This document shows positions 13,770 to 15,653 of a stretch of DNA of 15,653 nucleotides, in pieces. A model generated the notes under the pieces. That model saw only the letters and a list, made by a program, of their open reading frames with translations, was not told the DNA's origin and did no database searches. This DNA is from JAIPEI01 sp041685835 (GTDB lineage: Bacteria > Desulfobacterota > DSM-4660 > Desulfatiglandales > HGW-15): the NCBI GenBank assembly GCA_041685835.1, contig JAWLEX010000077.1:1-15653 (forward strand), read 5' to 3'. Position 1 is the first letter of the stretch. Each line of letters starts with the position of its first letter. The position numbers and the translations under genes were made by a program.

Positions 13770-14383
13770 GTTGCAGCCTCGGAGATCAAATCAAGCAGCT
13801 TCCTGGTCGTATACTCTGCTGTGTCCGCCAGCCCGTCAAGGGACATAAAGCGCCGGGAGTTATTGGAGAAGAGACAGGTGACGGAAGCCGGGAACTCGTC
13901 GTCCGGCAGGTAAAAGATATAGCAAAGGGCGATTTTCGGCAAGGGAAAGAGGAGCAGGGAGAAATCTCCCGGTGTGTCATGCGGGAGTTCTCCGTGAGAG
14001 GCGCCTAAGACTTCTAGAATGTTCTGACTTGTGGCGTGAATGGCGGGGACATGCGGGACAAGCGGGCGCTCACTGTTGGCTGCAAAGGCGCCCTGATAGG
14101 GCATGCTGCCCTGAAAGTCGCGGAAGGAGACCATGGGCTCCAGTTTCACCGGATCCGGATGAGCGCTCGAGGCGTACATGGACACCACAAGGCCCCGGGG
14201 TCCCTTTTCAGGCCGCTCTTTCAGGAGAACGGCACTGGGCGAAACCCGGCAGGCCGCCCCAAAGGCGGAAAACTCAAGGGCTTCTCCCTCTTTCCGGGCA
14301 GGAAGACGCGCGGCAAGGGTATCAATGCCGTTATTAAAGGCCGCGCTCAGATTTTGCCGTATAAGAACTTCGTAATTCGACAT
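13766..14383 (-). CDS. DUF3786-like protein
   Basis: A 205-aa cytoplasmic protein. The match to DUF3786 rests on the middle segment MVSFRDFQGSMPYQGAF and the C-terminal stretch GDFSLLLFPLPKIALCYIF, DDEFPASVTCLFSNN and FMSLDGLADTAEYTTRKLLDLI, as I recall the family pattern. Its function is unknown; it is common in anaerobes. The N-terminus is MSNYEVLIRQNLSAAF. The AGGAG upstream is 13 bases from the ATG, longer than ideal, but no other in-frame start exists between the preceding stop and this ATG. It is followed by the 129-aa gene with an ATGA overlap. Confidence 0.72.
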   Translation of the reverse strand: MSNYEVLIRQNLSAAFNNGIDTLAARLPARKEGEALEFSAFGAACRVSPSAVLLKERPEKGPRGLVVSMYASSAHPDPVKLEPMVSFRDFQGSMPYQGAFAANSERPLVPHVPAIHATSQNILEVLGASHGELPHDTPGDFSLLLFPLPKIALCYIFYLPDDEFPASVTCLFSNNSRRFMSLDGLADTAEYTTRKLLDLISEAAT

Positions 14384-14627
14384 ACTTAGTGAGTTACTCC
14401 TGAAAGGTTGTCACAAAAAACACTTATCAAGAAATCTTCGCGGCAGGCGGTGATAGCGCTGATGATTTTGACCCGGCACCGAGGCTGGTGGCGGAGCCGG
14501 CTACACCTCTTTTGGGTTGAGGGCGTCAGCCCGCCTTAGTATTTGGCAGGGGCCGGTCGGCTCTTGGGTCTGGATCTGCGCGATCATTTCAAGAGTTATT
14601 GAATTATTTAAGGTCGTCCCCTAGAAT
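14384..14627. other. 244-base spacer with a repeat-like end
   Basis: No gene was found. Near the deacetylase stop, the minus strand reads GGGGACGACCTTAAATAATTC (from about 14622 downward), which shares its first seven bases with the minus-strand boundary of the palindrome at 13336-13391. The middle (14470-14560) is GC-rich with short self-complementary pieces such as AGCCGGCT and GGGC/GCCC, which could form weak hairpins after the deacetylase gene. The left end must hold the promoter of the DUF3786 group, but no good match was seen. Confidence 0.4.
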
Positions 14628-15401
14628 TCAAAGGATTTCGGAGACGTGTACGAAGTCGACGGCATCCGGAGAGATGGAGGATACGAACCGGGCCACAGCC
14701 CTGGATGTTTCCGGGTAGGGGTGGCCGATCCCGATTGCCTGTCCGTAACGCTGCGCATGGACGAGGAGCTGTTCCAGCCGGCGAAACACCAGGGTCTCCC
14801 GGCGGTCGTTGTCCAGGAAGACGTTGCGGCAGGCCGCGGGCATGTGGAGCCTGCAGGCGGTGGGATACGCCTTGGACCCGCCGGATGTGAGGCTGTCTAT
14901 GAAAAAAAGGCCCTCGTCTCGAATGATCGGAAGGGCCTCGGCCATCTTTTCGGGGGACGAAGTAAACCGGGACCCCATGTGATTGTTCATGCCGGCCGTA
15001 AAGGGAATCTCGGCCAGGTTTTCCTTGATGGTGGCGGTGATCTTGTCGGGCGCGTCCTTCACGAACACGGCGCCCGGCCCCGGGTCTATTCCGTCGTCAA
15101 ATGGCTCCATGGGCTGGTGGAGCATTACCTGCCTGCCCTTTTGGTGGATCTCCTCGGCCAGGCCGCGGGAAAGCGGCAGGCGTGGAAGTATTGCATAGGT
15201 CATGGGCACCCCGATATCCAGGAACGCCCGGGCCCGGGTGCGGCTGAATCCGATGTCATCGATGATCAGGGCAATGCGGGGTTTCTGTTCGGGCTGGGGA
15301 GGTGCCCAGCCGAGGGCGCGGGATCGCAGAGGACCAAAAAAGCCCGCGAGGCCCCAGAGCAGGGCGACGGTTCCTTGTCGAACAAACTGCCTGCGGTCCA
15401 C
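14628..15401 (-). CDS. Divergent polysaccharide deacetylase family protein with Tat-type signal
   Basis: From the GTG at 15401 the product is 257 aa. It starts VDRRQFVRQG, a twin-arginine motif, followed by a hydrophobic core (TVALLWGLAGFFG) and a likely cut before residue 35. The catalytic domain carries ALIIDDIGF (44-52), AILPRLP (70-76), LHQPMEP (94-100), NNHMGSRF (139-146), FFIDSLTSGGS (166-176) and later IGIGHPYPET. These fit the divergent polysaccharide deacetylase family, related to NodB-type enzymes acting on envelope glycans. The start is set by AGGAGG (15412-15407) five bases upstream. The frame is open to 15593, but that extension carries the signal inside the chain and looks non-coding. 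The substrate is unknown. Confidence 0.82.
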   Translation of the reverse strand: MDRRQFVRQGTVALLWGLAGFFGPLRSRALGWAPPQPEQKPRIALIIDDIGFSRTRARAFLDIGVPMTYAILPRLPLSRGLAEEIHQKGRQVMLHQPMEPFDDGIDPGPGAVFVKDAPDKITATIKENLAEIPFTAGMNNHMGSRFTSSPEKMAEALPIIRDEGLFFIDSLTSGGSKAYPTACRLHMPAACRNVFLDNDRRETLVFRRLEQLLVHAQRYGQAIGIGHPYPETSRAVARFVSSISPDAVDFVHVSEIL

Positions 15402-15406
15402 GAGTT

Positions 15407-15412
15407 CCTCCT
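15407..15412 (-). promoter_or_regulatory. Shine-Dalgarno that fixes the deacetylase GTG start
   Basis: AGGAGG lies exactly five bases before the GTG at 15401. The frame upstream continues, but this site and the twin-arginine motif right after the GTG together support the shorter protein. Confidence 0.75.
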
Positions 15413-15474
15413 GTTCCGCTGCGGGAGCTGGATTCGGGTTGGAGGAGGTTTTAAGCTTCGACCTTAACTGGTGC

Positions 15475-15549
15475 CCATCCAGAAGTACGCCGCACAAGCA
15501 ACCTCGCAGATTGACGCCGAGATTGGCAAAAAAGACCATTTCTGGATGG
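15475..15549. repeat. Inverted repeat CCATCCAGAA / TTCTGGATGG
   Basis: Perfect 10-bp arms at 15475-15484 and 15540-15549 are separated by 55 bases. The enclosed segment has no plausible gene. It may be a small palindromic repeat unit or the ends of a degenerate miniature element. Confidence 0.4.
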
Positions 15550-15629
15550 AAACCAAGGCGGGCCCTTGCCCGCAACCCAAAGCCAATGAGCACTGGCGCG
15601 AAGAATGAGCGTCCTGTTTGTTTCTTCGG

Positions 15630-15653
15630 GATCGAAATCGCTATCGGTATCGA
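15630..15653 (-). repeat. GATNNN hexamer repeat tract at the window edge
   Basis: Reading the minus strand from the edge gives successive hexamers GATACC GATAGC GATTTC GATCCC and then GAA. The tract is cut off by the window edge. The pattern matches the tract at 10520-10605. Confidence 0.5.

Larger units (their letters stand above)
15402..15653. other. Upstream region of the deacetylase gene with repeats
   Basis: No gene was identified to the window end. The region contains the ribosome site of the deacetylase gene, a 10-bp inverted repeat (15475-15484 and 15540-15549) and a GATNNN hexamer tract at the edge. It should also hold the deacetylase promoter, but no good -35/-10 pair was found. 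Confidence 0.4.

Noticed and set aside
15402..15593. Coding extension upstream of the deacetylase
   Set aside because: It would put a twin-arginine signal in the middle of the protein, contains an inverted repeat, and a far better ribosome site precedes the GTG at 15401.
1..15653. CRISPR arrays, tRNA or rRNA genes, complete insertion sequences
   Set aside because: No regularly spaced direct repeats, cloverleaf-like segments, rRNA-like stretches or transposase frames were seen; only short palindromic and hexamer repeats are present.

Overview
The window looks like a chromosomal segment of a Gram-negative, GC-rich bacterium, most likely a Desulfobacterota ('Deltaproteobacteria') member. This is inferred from gene content: a PilMNOP/secretin type IV pilus cluster, DUF3786 and WbqC-like proteins, a caspase/DUF1566 fusion, and GATNNN hexamer repeats between genes. 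No rRNA, tRNA, CRISPR array or intact transposase was seen.

Layout. (1) Positions 1-160 hold the 3' end of a small membrane-protein gene, convergent with nadB (L-aspartate oxidase, 178-1794, minus). Divergent from nadB is a HAD-family phosphatase (1968-2576, plus). (2) From about 10015 down to 2573 runs one long minus-strand operon: an XRE/HTH regulator, pilM, pilN, pilO, pilP, a periplasmic AMIN-N0-TPR protein, a lipoprotein secretin of the PilQ/MshL kind, and a terminal lipoprotein. The genes are mostly 10-20 bases apart or overlap at start/stop codons, apart from a 79-base pilO-pilN spacer with two small inverted repeats. (3) An AT-rich control region (about 9985-10100) separates this operon from two small plus-strand ORFs of 32 and 74 codons. 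It carries a good sigma-70 promoter for the operon, a weaker opposing promoter and three copies of GCACTAT, two of them in a 9-bp inverted repeat. (4) A 325-base spacer with GATNNN repeats precedes an exported caspase-fold/DUF1566 protein (10766-12643, plus), in which the expected catalytic cysteine is alanine. (5) A minus-strand group follows: DUF3786, a 129-aa unknown, a 56-base near-perfect hairpin, then a WbqC-like protein. (6) Last is a divergent polysaccharide deacetylase that, from its best start, carries a twin-arginine signal. Spacers of repeat-like sequence lie on both sides of it.

How the genes work together. PilM (cytoplasmic actin fold), PilN and PilO (inner membrane) and PilP (periplasmic) are the alignment subcomplex joining the pilus motor to the outer-membrane secretin. 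Here the parts normally found in one PilQ are spread over two proteins. One carries the AMIN peptidoglycan-binding domain, an N0 domain and TPRs. The other is a lipoprotein with N0-like, N1-like and channel domains. The HTH gene heads the operon and may regulate it. The most noteworthy items are the two-protein secretin with its extra lipoprotein, the candidate operator region with coupled micro-ORFs, the caspase pseudoenzyme, and the palindromic and hexamer repeats between genes.
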